A DNA stretch of 64,000 nt from Turnera subulata (lineage: Eukaryota > Streptophyta > Magnoliopsida > Malpighiales > Passifloraceae): contig JAKUCV010007751.1 of the NCBI GenBank assembly GCA_028386065.3, positions 28,159-92,158 on the forward strand, written 5' to 3'. Below the pieces are notes generated by a model, which was not told the DNA's origin, did no database searches, and worked only from the letters and a program-made list of their open reading frames with translations. Below, in pieces: positions 20,884-31,586 of this stretch (position 1 is its first letter; each line of letters starts with the position of its first letter). The translations under genes and the position numbers were made by a program.

Positions 20884-23453
20884 GACTACAATCGAAAGAA
20901 AAATATGAGTACCATATTCTCATATGTTTCCAGAAGTTACTCTCTACCCTACGGCAGCATCAATTACACACGCCACTCTGATACCCCTCCAGCTAAATTT
21001 TGAAGTTGAAATGGAGGCAGACACAAACTTCCTTACTGGGTAGAAGCTAAACGCTCAGATTTCAAATGATAAACTGCAGGAGATTAGCTTCCGCAATGAT
21101 ACCTAAATCAGCCTAATCAAACAAAATAATAAGAACACAGTATTTGGGAGAAATCTCCGTAGTATTATTGCTCAAAGAATACAACAACACACACAGCCCC
21201 ACGCCTCCCCTCTCATGCTATTTATACAATAACACTTGAGTGCTCTCCAAATAATCCTAAGAAAACCCACTCACACTCTAGGTTTCTTATCCCCCACTCC
21301 TATTCTTTATGGACAAGGATTAGTCAAATCTAAGCCCACAACGATACAAGCCCGTTACATAATTAAGCGACTAGTTTAATTAAATAACAAACCTCTCACC
21401 ATCAATCCAACATGCACACGAATTTGGCCTACACTAGGACTTTGTGTGCCTAAAAATCCCAAAGGTCAAAATCTTCACCTTGTAATTTCTTATGAAAGGC
21501 CAGCTTCATCTAAGCACCGATGGGGGAGTTTTGGAGATAACATCGTCCAGGAGATTGCAGATATAAATGATCATAAGCATCATTCAGATGTGCAAATCAC
21601 CAGTTTCAAAACAAGTCTTTCTGTTCACGAAAAAAAGGTCTAAAGTTGGTTCAGACCTTGTATCAAACAGATAACCACTTAAGGAAATCATACATTGAGG
21701 AGCCTAAAAACCTCACACTTATCAAATAAAAGAAAAGAAAACCTCAGATACTCCTCAACCACTTCTTCAAATGACCCGAATAAAATCAAAATGTGCACAT
21801 ATGAAGCTATTCTGGAAATAAATTGTGTATCAATATCGAGCTTCACAGTAGCATATAATAACGTACAATACCAATTCTCATAAAAAAAAAAAGAAAAAAA
21901 AAACATACAATACCAAAACAAAAAGAAAACCTCGGGAGCTCTGGACATGATTTAATTTTCTTAGGTTTTAAATGTTATATATTATTAATTCAAATAATTT
22001 TTATTTATATAAGTATTTTTTAATTATAATTTTTATCTTTTTATAAAAGAATTATTAGTGAGGATATATTGATTTGGTTTTCTGCAGTTTTTTTATGGTA
22101 AACTCCATTAGAACAACTTTTTTAATTCTGTTTTCCCATATTAAGCAAGTGAATAATCCATAGATTACATGGATAAAGACCTCAGGATAGTTGCATATTG
22201 ATATCTTTGACATATAGTTTGATAGAAGAATGATAAAAGGTTATTTAGGATATAGGCGTGTGGTTGGGTGTGGTAGTTCAATACCCAAATTACATTGAAT
22301 CCACAATTTTCAAATAAAAAAGAACAAAATTTTGGATATCGTGTGCTTGATTCTCCTTTGAAGATGCCAAATCAAGTAAATTATTTTTTTTACTACGTAG
22401 TTCCATTAACCTTATACATTGCAGAAATTAAAGCATTATCTAACATGACCAGCTTATCATGTGGTTATACTCAAGAGAAAGAGGTACCCTAGCTGCTTTT
22501 TTTTTTTTTATCATATGTATTTGAAATGCCTCTTTCTTTTATGTTGTCAATTTTGCACAATACTTTCTGAGTTAGGGACAACTAATTAGAATTGGAATAA
22601 AGGGACCTAGTTATTTTGGAGCAGGAGGGGGACTAATGGTGTAGTTTTTCCCTTTTTATATCTAAAGGAGGGTTATTGACAGGAAAACACCTATTTTTTT
22701 TCTTTATTGAGTTTTTAGTTCTTTTATCATTTTTCTTTCTTTTTTATTCAAATTAAATTTAATATTTGTATATTAGATGCAAATCCAATTAAATCTAATG
22801 CAAGGGTTGATTTCAACAGAATTCAAAATTTAGGTGCTTTTTATCAGAGACTTTTTAATTTAGGGGTTGATCCTTTATTTGACTCAAAGTTTGAATTGGC
22901 CTTTTATTAACCCTAGCTGTCTTCTAGATTTTCCATATTACTCTGCATTTGTTTTTCCTGGCAAACTCATGCTGCTCGCTTTGCTCGGGTCTGCATTTCT
23001 TTTTCCTCGCAAACTCACGCTGCTCGCTTTGCTCGGGTCTCTACAAGCTTATTATACTCAACGAGGCCCAACAACGACCTTTTGTTGATCATATGTAGAC
23101 TTACTAATTTTCAAAGTAATTATGCAATTTTATGTTTTATTTAAAAAATAGGTGAAAAATATTTAATTATGACTGTATTGTTTTTTTTTTTTTCGTGTTT
23201 ATTACGGCTGACTCATTTGTGTCTAAGTTGTGCATCTATATGCTTAAAGACAAATTTTAATGACTAGTATTAAAGTATGAGACGTTAGAGGAGTGTGTGG
23301 AACAGAAGCAACATTAGTAAAAATAAAGCGATCAATTTGAGGGTACTAATATAGTTTTGATATAAACTTGTTGGTATATTAACTATACAATCCACATATA
23401 CAGAAATGTGGAGATATAAAATTGTTGTTGGATGTTTGATCCAAATGGTTAAA
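20884..23453. other. End of segmental copy A and AT-rich spacer
   Basis: From 20884 to about 21720 the sequence still follows segmental copy B, apart from a roughly 370-base insertion at about 21098-21467 absent from copy B; it carries no coding sequence and its type is unclear. The rest, 21720-23453, is AT-rich with no gene that I can support. From about 23040 it matches the block that precedes the other DUF241 genes (for example 55420-55670). Confidence 0.4.
22943..23042 (+). repeat. Two-copy tandem repeat of about 50 bases
   Basis: A unit containing CTGCATTTG/CTTTTTCCT, GCAAACTCA and GCTGCTCGCTTTGCTCGGGT occurs twice in a row with a few substitutions. It lies in a short open frame, but nothing else supports coding. 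Confidence 0.6.
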
Positions 23454-24314
23454 CTAGTGGTTAAGAAAATTGAGAAGGGAAACTTTAATTTTGAGCAATC
23501 TCTTATAGACACACTCCAGCTCCTCCTCTACTTCCTGGATATTAGACTCTAATGATTGTAGTCCTTTTAATGCATTATGTACTTGTTCAGGACTGATTTC
23601 TTTGCTTGATTTCAGGGCAAGCAATTCTGCGTCCAAGTTTACAACTTCGCTGGCATCCACTTCTCCCTGAGGTGAAACTCGTTTGGGCTTGGAGTGCAGT
23701 ATTCTTTTCACGATAGACCTACCTCCTTGCCTTGATTTTTCCATTGATGGAGAAACTGAAGACAAGATTGATGCAAACACTGAAGCGCATACTTGTTCCA
23801 CCTCTTTCAGCATGCTAGAAATATCCGATGAGGAAGAGTCTAAGGTGTTGTTCTTCTTCATTGCCTTCAAATTTCTTAAGATCTTGACAATTGCTTCCCT
23901 TAGGTTTTTTCTGCTGACCCTGTAGGCTTCAATATCACTAGGTAAGCAAGATTCTCCTCCTCTTTTTCTGCGGAAGGATGATTGGAGCTCCTTCAAGCAG
24001 TCCCTGAGTTGCGAGAGTAAATCTCTAGTGGAACTGCAGACATCCAACAACTGGAGTGATCCATTCAACAAGCAATCCATAGATCCGTTGGAGAGAGCTT
24101 GACGAGTGAGGGGCAGCTGAAGCAAAGCATCAGTCCCATCCAACAAGTCTTTCAGGCCACTAAGTTTATGGGAGGCAGAAGAGGATGTTGCTTGTGATGA
24201 TCTTAACTTGTCTAGCTGTGCCTCAACATCCACAGTAAGAGGATGAGACCTTGAGGGCAAGCTGGTTGAACGAACGTGGCAAGAAGCCTTGGTGGTTCCA
24301 GTAACGATACTCAT
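23454..24314 (-). CDS. DUF241 family protein, copy a (intact)
   Basis: A single-exon gene of 286 residues. DUF241 is a plant-specific family, distantly related to BYPASS1-type proteins, with no known enzymatic activity and usually in tandem clusters without introns. Hallmarks seen: the N-terminal HVRSTSLPSRSHPL motif; then VEAQLDKLRSSQ; the central LLNGSLQLLDVCSSTRDLLS helix; LQSSFRRKRGG; VSRKNLREAIVKILRNLK; and a C-terminal pair of helices ending ECVYKRLLKIKVSLLNFLNH. The protein is mostly helical, with likely coiled coil near the C-terminus (LESNIQEVEEELE). No signal peptide or membrane segment is evident. A close relative lies at 42235-43083 and broken ones at 54530 and 63435. The ATG at 24314 begins the MSIVTG extension; family members start a few residues either side. 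Confidence 0.87.
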   Translation of the reverse strand: MSIVTGTTKASCHVRSTSLPSRSHPLTVDVEAQLDKLRSSQATSSSASHKLSGLKDLLDGTDALLQLPLTRQALSNGSMDCLLNGSLQLLDVCSSTRDLLSQLRDCLKELQSSFRRKRGGESCLPSDIEAYRVSRKNLREAIVKILRNLKAMKKNNTLDSSSSDISSMLKEVEQVCASVFASILSSVSPSMEKSRQGGRSIVKRILHSKPKRVSPQGEVDASEVVNLDAELLALKSSKEISPEQVHNALKGLQSLESNIQEVEEELECVYKRLLKIKVSLLNFLNH

Positions 24315-24970
24315 CTTCTCTGTTGATTAACAGAAGGAAGCTTGTTACCTATGTGAATTGATTAAAGTGCTAGAGAAAGCAGTTGTTGAAGCCAATTCCC
24401 CCAAGCTCCTATTATATATGCCAACTACGATGAGAACTTGAAATCTCCGTCATACCTGTCATGTTGTGGGTCTCCAAATTTAACTCATCAGGTTGAGGTT
24501 CAGGAAGGTTAATGCCAATTACAATCATCCTGATACATTGGCATGCCTCGTGTTTCCTGGACAGAGATGACAGTGAAAACATGCACAGTTGACGTTGCAA
24601 TGAGAAGGAATCATGTGAAATTACAGATCATTTCAGAATCCCAATATATCATTTATGAGTCAAGGATTTACAATATAAATAACCATTGATGCAAAACTCT
24701 AACAATATTGTTTCCTGTTAGAATGGCTTGACACGGATGCAAGGCTGCCGATTTCAAATACTTGAATATCAAATGAAACAAAACTGCAGTGCACACATGT
24801 GGAATTCGACAGTGTCTTCTATTTTTATTCTCTCTGTGCCCCTTAACAAAATGAATCCTGTGGGCTTAATGTTGCTTACTTATCAGTAATGGTAACAAGG
24901 AGCACAAGGAATCTTATCACAGTGTTGGTTGCAATCAATGTCCAGCAAATTAGACACACAAGTGCCAGCC
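24315..24970. other. Upstream region of DUF241 copy a
   Basis: Non-coding. Similar in outline to the sequence upstream of DUF241 copy b (43084-43760), including motifs such as GATCATTT and GTGCACACATGTGGA. It probably holds the gene's promoter; no single element can be named with confidence. Confidence 0.4.
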
Positions 24971-25020
24971 TGATGCGATGGGTTTTTGGGTTTTTTGGGC
25001 CCTCATGTTTAGTGGTTTGG

Positions 25021-27906
25021 TGATGCGTGCTGTCGCAACTGGTTCCTGCAAGTGCACAGGGTTGTAGTAGTACTTTATCAAGGTCGTATCCACAGGGACT
25101 GGGTTGATCCTGTTACCCTTCAAATAGACAAATTAGGCTCGAAAACGAACAATAAGAATGGATCTTGGGTGAATTGAAATATAAACTAAGCAATGAAATA
25201 AAACTAACAGCAGAATTAGAATAGGAAGAGATCAGATTAAGTGAAGTCTTAGGCATCTGGGGTTCACATTTCTTGATTTTATACTTTAAATTGCTCAACA
25301 GCCTCATCACAGGCTGAGCCTGTGGGTGAGGCTGAGCCTGTGGGTGAGGCTGTGACTAATGCGATGTCTTGACGGGGCTCCCAACCTAAGGTACTATCTG
25401 TGAAGGCCCTCCCTCCGAGGGACCCACCAAATCCAGGTATTGTTACATCACTCCCTCCGCCCGATTAAATCCTTTACCATGCTGCAGCACTAGGGATTCG
25501 AACTCGGGACGTGATGCTTTTTATCCCCCTCAAGGAGAGCACCTTCACCAACTCATGGAGTGATGTTACAATACCTGGATTTGGTGGGTCCCTCGGGGGG
25601 AGGGCCTTCACAAAAAGGCGCCTTTTCTGTGAAGGCCCTCTCCCCGAGGGACCCACCATATTCAGGTATTGTTACATCACTCCCTCCGCCTGATTAAATC
25701 CTTTACCATGCTGCAGCACTAGGGATTCGAACTCGGGACGTGATGCTTTTTATCCCTCTCAAGGAGAGCACCTTCACCAATTCATCTGCAGATGAGTTGG
25801 TGAAGGTGCTCTCCTTGAGAGGGATAAAAAGCATCACGTCCCGAGTACGAATCCCTAGTGCTGCAGCATGGTAAAGGATTTAATCGGGCGGAGGGAGTGA
25901 TGTAACAATACCTGAATATAGTGGGTCCCTCGGGGAGAGGGCCTTCACAGTTGGTGAAGGTGCTCTCCTTGAGAGGGATAAAAAGCATCACGTCCCGAGT
26001 TCGAATCCCTAGTGCTGCAGCATGGTAAAGGATTAAACCCAAGAGGTGTGGGCTGAGGGATGTGATGTAACAATACCTGAATATGGTGGGTCCATCGGGG
26101 AGAGGGCCTTCACACTATCAACGGCTTTCGATCTTATTAATAGTTCCCTAAGCTTCCATCTACACTAGAGTAGAAGTCCACTTAAGGATGAAGTTTAATG
26201 TTGGTGCTAATACCCGCAGTCTCTCCCTATGTTCTTTCGAACGTCTAAGGAGTGAAGGCTGACTATTGTAAGTCTAGCACTCCTAGCTTCTCCTTTCGGT
26301 CCTTCACCAGGCTGCTACTAAATTAAGAGGATGCTACCCAATAATCAATCAAGAATCAAATTAGAAATTGTGTTATCTCCTGACTATTTTGTTCACGGAC
26401 TGAGGCTGTGCTGGGCACAGCCTGAGGCTGTTGACAGCAAGGAAGTCAATTATAAGATTGGTTCTTGCAGGCGCTCTCAACCTATACTGCACCCATTTGC
26501 TTTCGCTCACAAGTGCCTCCCATGGCTCTCATCTTCCTGGTGCTTTCGCATAGGTCAAACTCAAGGGGTGAAGATTGGTGTTGAGGCTAATTCCTCAATT
26601 AATTTCTAAATCCGTCACAAGCTAAAAACTAAGGTTTGGTTGTTGTTGTTCTAGTAACTATGGTTTCTCCTTTCGGTCCTTCACCTAGCTACCTATAATC
26701 ATGTAAGGGTTTGACGGGGACTCAAACATGTATCAAGTGTGCAACAACCAAAATAAGAAAATGGGATAAGAACATATAAAGAGCAATTTATTACAATAAA
26801 ACCAGGGATATGTTGCACCCCTTCAACCTAAGAGGGGTTGTTTAATTCATCCCTAGAAATACAAGAATAGCAAAAACAAATGAAAGCATAGGGTTAGGAA
26901 CAACTTGGAGGCTAGGGGCAACACGATTTCTGTAGCAAAAGCTGCAGAATAGTTTGCCCCTTGAAAACCCAAGTTCTGGGTTTTTCACCCTTGTTCCAGA
27001 CCTTCAATGGTGGCTTGGGTATTTTCTGGGTTATGCGGTTGTTCCGGGTATGGTTCCTCTTCGTCTTTTTTGTAGATGCAGCTCCCTCCTCTCTTGCTCT
27101 CAACTTGCTGGAAGGTATGGGCATTTGGGCAAGTTGGCTCGTCAGTTCCTCCAGCGTGTGTGTCAGGATAGGCATGATGGGCAGCAAGTTGATTGGTGGA
27201 TTGTGAGTTCCAAGGCACCCTTTGCAGAGGATAATTGTTCTTTAAGGTGGATTCCCTCTGAGTGTCATGTGCCTATCCCTTTTTCCTCTAGAAAGTCCAC
27301 TGGGAACGTGAGGAGAATGTTTGTTTATGTTAGTGGAGCAGGTGGTGCAAGTGGTGAAATTTTATATTCCTTCAGCGATTTCTGAATTTTGCAGGATGCA
27401 CAGGTTGGAGTTGTTGATGCACAGGATGATGCTGTGACAGATCTATTTGTAGCTCTCTTTCGATTTCTCCTCCAGTTGATTTCAGCCTCTTCTGTAGATG
27501 ATGAAACGTCATAGGTTCTCTTTGGATAGAGGTGAGGATTGTGAGTTTCAGTGGGGATCTTGTGATTTAAAGATGGTCTGCGGCCTTTAAGTGAAACTGC
27601 AGTGAACACAGCCTCATCCACAGGCTCAAGGGTTCTGCAACAGGCTCATGCTGTGGCTGAGGCACAGGGACAGGCTCACAGGTTCCGCAACAGGCTCACG
27701 CTGTGGCTGAGGCTGTATCTTCAAATTCTTCAATGAAATCTTCCCGAATTGGTCGAAATGCACCTGAAATCACTAATCATGCAGTAAGGGGTGGGATTAT
27801 AGGAATTATGATGAAATAGTGCATATGGAGGCGTATGATCATAATGAAATATGAGCAATTTATCTCTAAAATCATACCTAAAACTACGCATATTTCACAC
27901 TCATCA
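25021..27906. mobile_element. Probable solo LTR nested in the Mutator-like element
   Basis: 2886 bases beginning TGATGCGTGC and ending CACTCATCA, thus TG...CA, with matching 5-base duplications TTTGG at 25016-25020 and 27907-27911. Joining the flanks restores the left arm of the Mutator-like element, which independently supports the boundaries. There is no gag or pol coding and no internal repeated LTR, so it reads as a solo LTR. Its size and the phrase AAGGTCGTATCCACAGGGACTG near 25080 resemble long LTRs of Ty3/gypsy elements, but the lineage is not established. Orientation is not certain. Confidence 0.65.
25399..26115. repeat. Cluster of inverted repeats with a tRNA-like B box
   Basis: About four copies of a unit of roughly 155 bases, plus a half copy, lie head to head: 25399-25554 and 25631-25785 in one orientation, about 25558-25613 (half), 25794-25950 and 25950-26115 in the other. 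The unit read in one direction contains GAGTTCGAATCCC, close to the RNA polymerase III B box GGTTCGAATCC, and starts TTGGTGAAGGTGCTCTCC. This suggests a tRNA-derived SINE or a fragment of one. The central pair meets at TTCATCTGCAGATGAG near 25790 and could fold into a hairpin with a stem of about 150 bases. The SINE identity is inference; the repeat structure is seen directly. Confidence 0.6.
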
Positions 27907-28643
27907 TTTGGCCAATTTGGTACTCCGATATTTTTTTTTGGCCGGGCATATATCCCGAGATTACATGGGCAGGCCAATCGTAAACCCCTGATCAGGCACC
28001 TGCTGATGTGGAGGCTGCCCGGGTATTTGCGCGTGTTACTGTAGCAAAACGACGTCGTTTTCGAGGATTGGCTGGACATGTAGGATTCATGTATCTTTGT
28101 GGGCTCCGCATGCTACCAACCCCGGGTTTTTCACCCAACCGACCCGAAATTTGTTGGATACCGAAATGAAAGCTGACCCGATTTTGATTATTTATTTAAT
28201 CATTTTTCTATCTTTTAATCATATTTTATTTTTAAAAATATTAAAAATGAGTAAAACTTAATTTCCAAAAATTTTACTTGGTTTTAAATAAATACACCTT
28301 ATTATACTGGATTTATTATTTTTAAAATTTTATTTTTTTTATATACTAATTTCTAAAAATTCCTATTTAAACTCTCCCACCGTCTAAATTTGTAAAAAGT
28401 ACCTAAATCAAATCTCAAATGTAAAAAAATTAGAAAATAAATATTTATTATTATAATTATTATCTTGTGCTAGAATTAATTTTTTGAAAAAAAATTAAAA
28501 TAATTATACAATAGTGGCATAAAATCTCACTTAAATACAATTTTAAATTATAAATAAGAAAGGACGATTATTGAACCAGATATATTGTGTTAGTTTATTA
28601 TTTTACTTCCCTTATTTTTCCAAAACCCATACTTTAATTCTTA

Positions 28644-29063
28644 AGGGTTTTTGGATTTTTTGGCCCCCATGTTTAGTGGTTTGGCCAATTTGGTACCCCA
28701 ACATTTTCTTTTGGCCGGGCACAGAACCCGAGATAGCATGGGCAAGCCAAACGTAGACCCCTGGTCCGGAGCGGTTTCGGTTCGGTATGGGAAGAATTTG
28801 GGGCTTTGAGTGAAGTGGGCCCCACTAAGCCACCGTGTCCGACGTGGCATGCAACGGTGACGTTTTCTCACTTAAAACGACGTCGTTTTGCTACAGTAAC
28901 ACGCGCAAATACCCGGGCAGTCTCCACGTCAGCAGGTGCCTGACCAGGGGTCTACGTTTGGCCTGCCCATGCATTCTCGGGGTATATGCCCGGCCAAAAA
29001 AAATATCGGGGTACCAAATTGGCCAAACCACTAAACATGGGGGCCCAAAAACCCAAAAAACCC
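28644..29063. repeat. Second inner terminal-repeat copy within the Mutator-like element
   Basis: At 28644 a third copy of the arm begins (GGGTTTTTGGATTTTTTGG) in the left orientation and faces the right arm 29063-28870. This makes a compact unit of about 420 bases with long inverted ends, which may be a smaller related element sharing the right end, or a rearranged arm. The arms carry the palindrome AAAACGACGTCGTTTT. Confidence 0.5.
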
Positions 29064-29072
29064 TGATGCGAT

Positions 29073-29659
29073 CAGCAATGAAGCGGTTGTTAACAAATTG
29101 CGCAACAGGTGATAGTGGCACATTGCTAGCTTTCCAAAAGGCAAGATCCACCAATATCTCATTCGTGTGCATATTAATTCAGTTTTGAGAGTTTCACAGG
29201 CTAATACAGATCAGCATGTAGTGAAGCTGGTAAGAAGTATTAATTATCCTCCACGAATTCTGTTTAGCTCTGTCCCATATAAACATCGCCAATTAACCAG
29301 CACATTGTTAGATAGTCATCTGTACATAAAAAGCTGCTGAGATTCTTCTTGCTAAAGTGGGGGTCGTACTTGTGTTTGTTATTCATGGATCAATGGTGAG
29401 CATATTATTTCCGTTTTGCCTTACTGATGTTGAGAAAAATGCTTCGTGATAAGAACATGAGAGCAAATGGAATGACTTTTTATTGCCATATTTTCTTGGT
29501 AAGCCAACCGCACTTCTTAAAGCAGAAGTCATGCAAGCAGCATAACGTGCATTACTGTCCCCGGTTGCAGTCTCCTGAAAGTTAGTAATGACGATCTTAG
29601 AGTTAGGCGGTCAATGGAATGAAGATCAGTGAAACTTCTCTTCCGCTAGGAGACAAGAG
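29073..29659. other. Spacer between the Mutator-like element and the DUF241 remnant
   Basis: No gene seen. Around 29125-29170 the sequence parallels 43760-43800 upstream of DUF241 copy b (GATCCACCAA, CATTCGTGTG), showing that the Mutator-like element landed in the DUF241 flank. Confidence 0.4.
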
Positions 29660-30135
29660 ATGGCTACTGCTGTTGGAATTTCTAAATCTGCTTGGCATAG
29701 TCGATCTAGTGGTTTGGCCTCAGGATATTATAGTCTATCAATTGTTGAAGAGCATTTGTCCAGGTTGAGATCATCACAATGAAATATGGAAGGTTGTTTC
29801 CTTTTGTTGGATTTGTGTGGTACGGTTACCCTAGGGATGTCTTTCAAAGGTAGTGCTTTCAAGAACTTGATTCTTGAATCATCCCTATTTCCTGGCTTTT
29901 CATGTAAGGTTGAAGCATTTATAGCCAGCAGAGATCAAATAAAGCAATCTGCAGATATGAAAAGTTTCACTTCAGCACTCTTGGAGATGCTCCAAGTCTG
30001 TGGCTGTGGACGGATTACTACGTTGAAGGGAACGGTCTTGCAGTTTTTGTTTCTCTCTATCGTTGATTTTCTCCTAAGGCAATATCAAAAGTTTACATTT
30101 TCAAGGTTATTACCATCTAAATCGCTAAGGAGAAG
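29660..30135 (+). pseudogene. Decayed DUF241 gene (segmental copy B)
   Basis: The ATG at 29660 opens a 40-codon frame whose end, SIVEEHLSRLRSSQ, matches the DUF241 N-terminal motif VEAQLDKLRSSQ, then stops at 29780. In a nearby frame GCFLLLDLCGT recalls the central LLDVCSST motif and VEAFIASRDQIK recalls IEAYRVSRKNLR. It is oriented opposite to the other DUF241 genes. Frameshifts and stops make it a pseudogene. Its 3' half is shared with 13416-13735. Confidence 0.6.
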
Positions 30136-30794
30136 TTGACGACAAGGAAGTTAATAAGAGAGGCCAAGTTGTTTACCTTGATGGGAAAAAAAAGGGTAAT
30201 GCGCTCCAAGTATAAAATAAATTGGACTGGGAGCACCAGAGTCCAGAAAGTTGAGAACCAGAGTTGGACAGCGTCCATATACAATCGTTAACAACCACAG
30301 TTTCCTTGTTGAACATTCTCAAATCAGTAGTTTCCCTTTTGTTGGCTTCTGTCCCTCTATACATCTCAGTGTGACATATAACCTAGACCTTAATTAGACA
30401 AAGGATTCTACTTTTAACTGTCATTGTGTCACCCAGCCTTAAACATTGTGCATCAAGAGAAAAGAAAAACCAAATCTGCTGTATAAACAAATTGTCAGAC
30501 CAAATTATACATGGATTATCAGTTATCTCAACCATTTCAAGTAACAATCAATTAAGGTGGATGGCATAACAGAAAACTATTAATACTTGTGTGTGATTCT
30601 TTTCTTCCAGTTTCTTAAAGTTGGCCAAATGTCTTCAGATACATGTTCCAATATCATTTCTTTCTATCATTACTCTAATACCCCAACTCTTACAAGGGTT
30701 TTCGTAATTTCAAGAATTTAATCCATCAGTGAACCAAAGACGAGAAAGAGCAGGACTCACTCTTCCTTCTCATTAGTCCAGCTGACCCTCCTCG
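30136..30794. other. Non-coding part of segmental copy B
   Basis: No gene seen. Counterpart of 13736-14517 in copy A, ending at the last exon of the RRM gene. Confidence 0.45.
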
Positions 30795-31586
30795 TCAGTT
30801 CTTATGCGCATATTGCACCCGGATGTTTCTTCCTTCCAAAAACTGAAAAAGTCCACAAAAAGGAACATCAACAGGCAATAAAAACCCTAAAACAGAAGAA
30901 GAAAGTAACAAAACATAGAAAGTACTGAGAATAATAAAGAGTGCGAGACAATACACACACCTGACCATCCATTGCTTTTAAAGCTGAACTCGCTGCATCT
31001 TCAGTAGTAAAGTGAACAAAGCCATAACCTTTTGACTTACCACTCACACGATCGCATATAACTTTAACTGGTATTAGGATGCAGATAATTACCAATAGAA
31101 ATTTCTAAAAACTGTCCAGAGGCAAGTAGAGTTCACATGGCTATCACCTTCAATTATTTCACCATGCTGTCTGAAAGCTTCCTTTAAAACAGTCTCATTG
31201 GTATCATAGCAAAGCCCTGCAGTTGTAATGCATAAAACTGGTGTTATGCATCTCTGATTAATTGTATTTGCTATCACAGCTGTCGATTAAATTGATTTTT
31301 CAGCAGATGAAATAATGTTACCACCGACAAATAATTTGGAGCTGGAGGCAGAGGTTAACATTTTCCTTGGAAGAACATGACGGGAGAGAGTAATTACATC
31401 AAGCTTCTGACACTGCATTCGAACATGCTGCGGTAGCAGCCCAAGGAGTCGCGAACCACGAAGAAATCCACGGAGTATAGGCTTGCAAGTTCTGGAAAGG
31501 ACCACAATCAAAAGAAAATATGAGTACACCATTCTCATACGTTTCCAGAAGTTACTCTCTACCCTACAGTTACATCCATGACACAC
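30795..31586 (-). CDS. Small RRM RNA-binding protein, copy B (start codon uncertain)
   Basis: Four exons on the minus strand fit together in phase: exon 1 ending at 31322, exon 2 31216-31148, exon 3 31067-30961, exon 4 30842-30795 with TGA. Together they encode one complete RNA recognition motif: RNP2 KLFVGGL, then YDTNETVLKEAF, RNP1 KGYGFVHF and a C-terminal FLEGRNIRVQYAHKN. The form is that of small organelle-type RRM proteins. The segment before the motif is rich in Arg and Leu and lacks acids, as in transit peptides. In copy A an ATG (20883) and a preceding AG acceptor begin this segment; here both are mutated (CTT at 31499, GG for AG). Translation would therefore need an alternative ATG, such as 31418 or 31586. 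It is either a gene with a shifted start or a young pseudogene. Splice sites and RRM are otherwise clean. Confidence 0.6.

Larger units (their letters stand above)
24980..29063. mobile_element. Non-autonomous Mutator-like element, split by an LTR insertion
   Basis: A 9-base direct duplication, TGATGCGAT, flanks the element at 24971-24979 and 29064-29072; nine bases is the usual Mutator target size. The ends are inverted: the left begins GGGTTTTTGGGTTTTTTGGG and the right, read in reverse, begins GGGTTTTTTGGGTTTTTGGG. The inverted arms extend to about 200 bases once the LTR insertion at 25021-27906 is set aside: left arm 24980-25020 plus 27912-28075, right arm about 28870-29063. Without that insertion the element is about 1.2 kb. 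No transposase is visible, so it must have been moved in trans. The sequence outside the duplication corresponds to DUF241 flanks elsewhere in the window. Confidence 0.75.

Noticed and set aside
26954..27385. 143-codon frame inside the nested solo LTR
   Set aside because: Cys/Trp-rich translation without family resemblance, inside a repeat with frames open on both strands; treated as chance.
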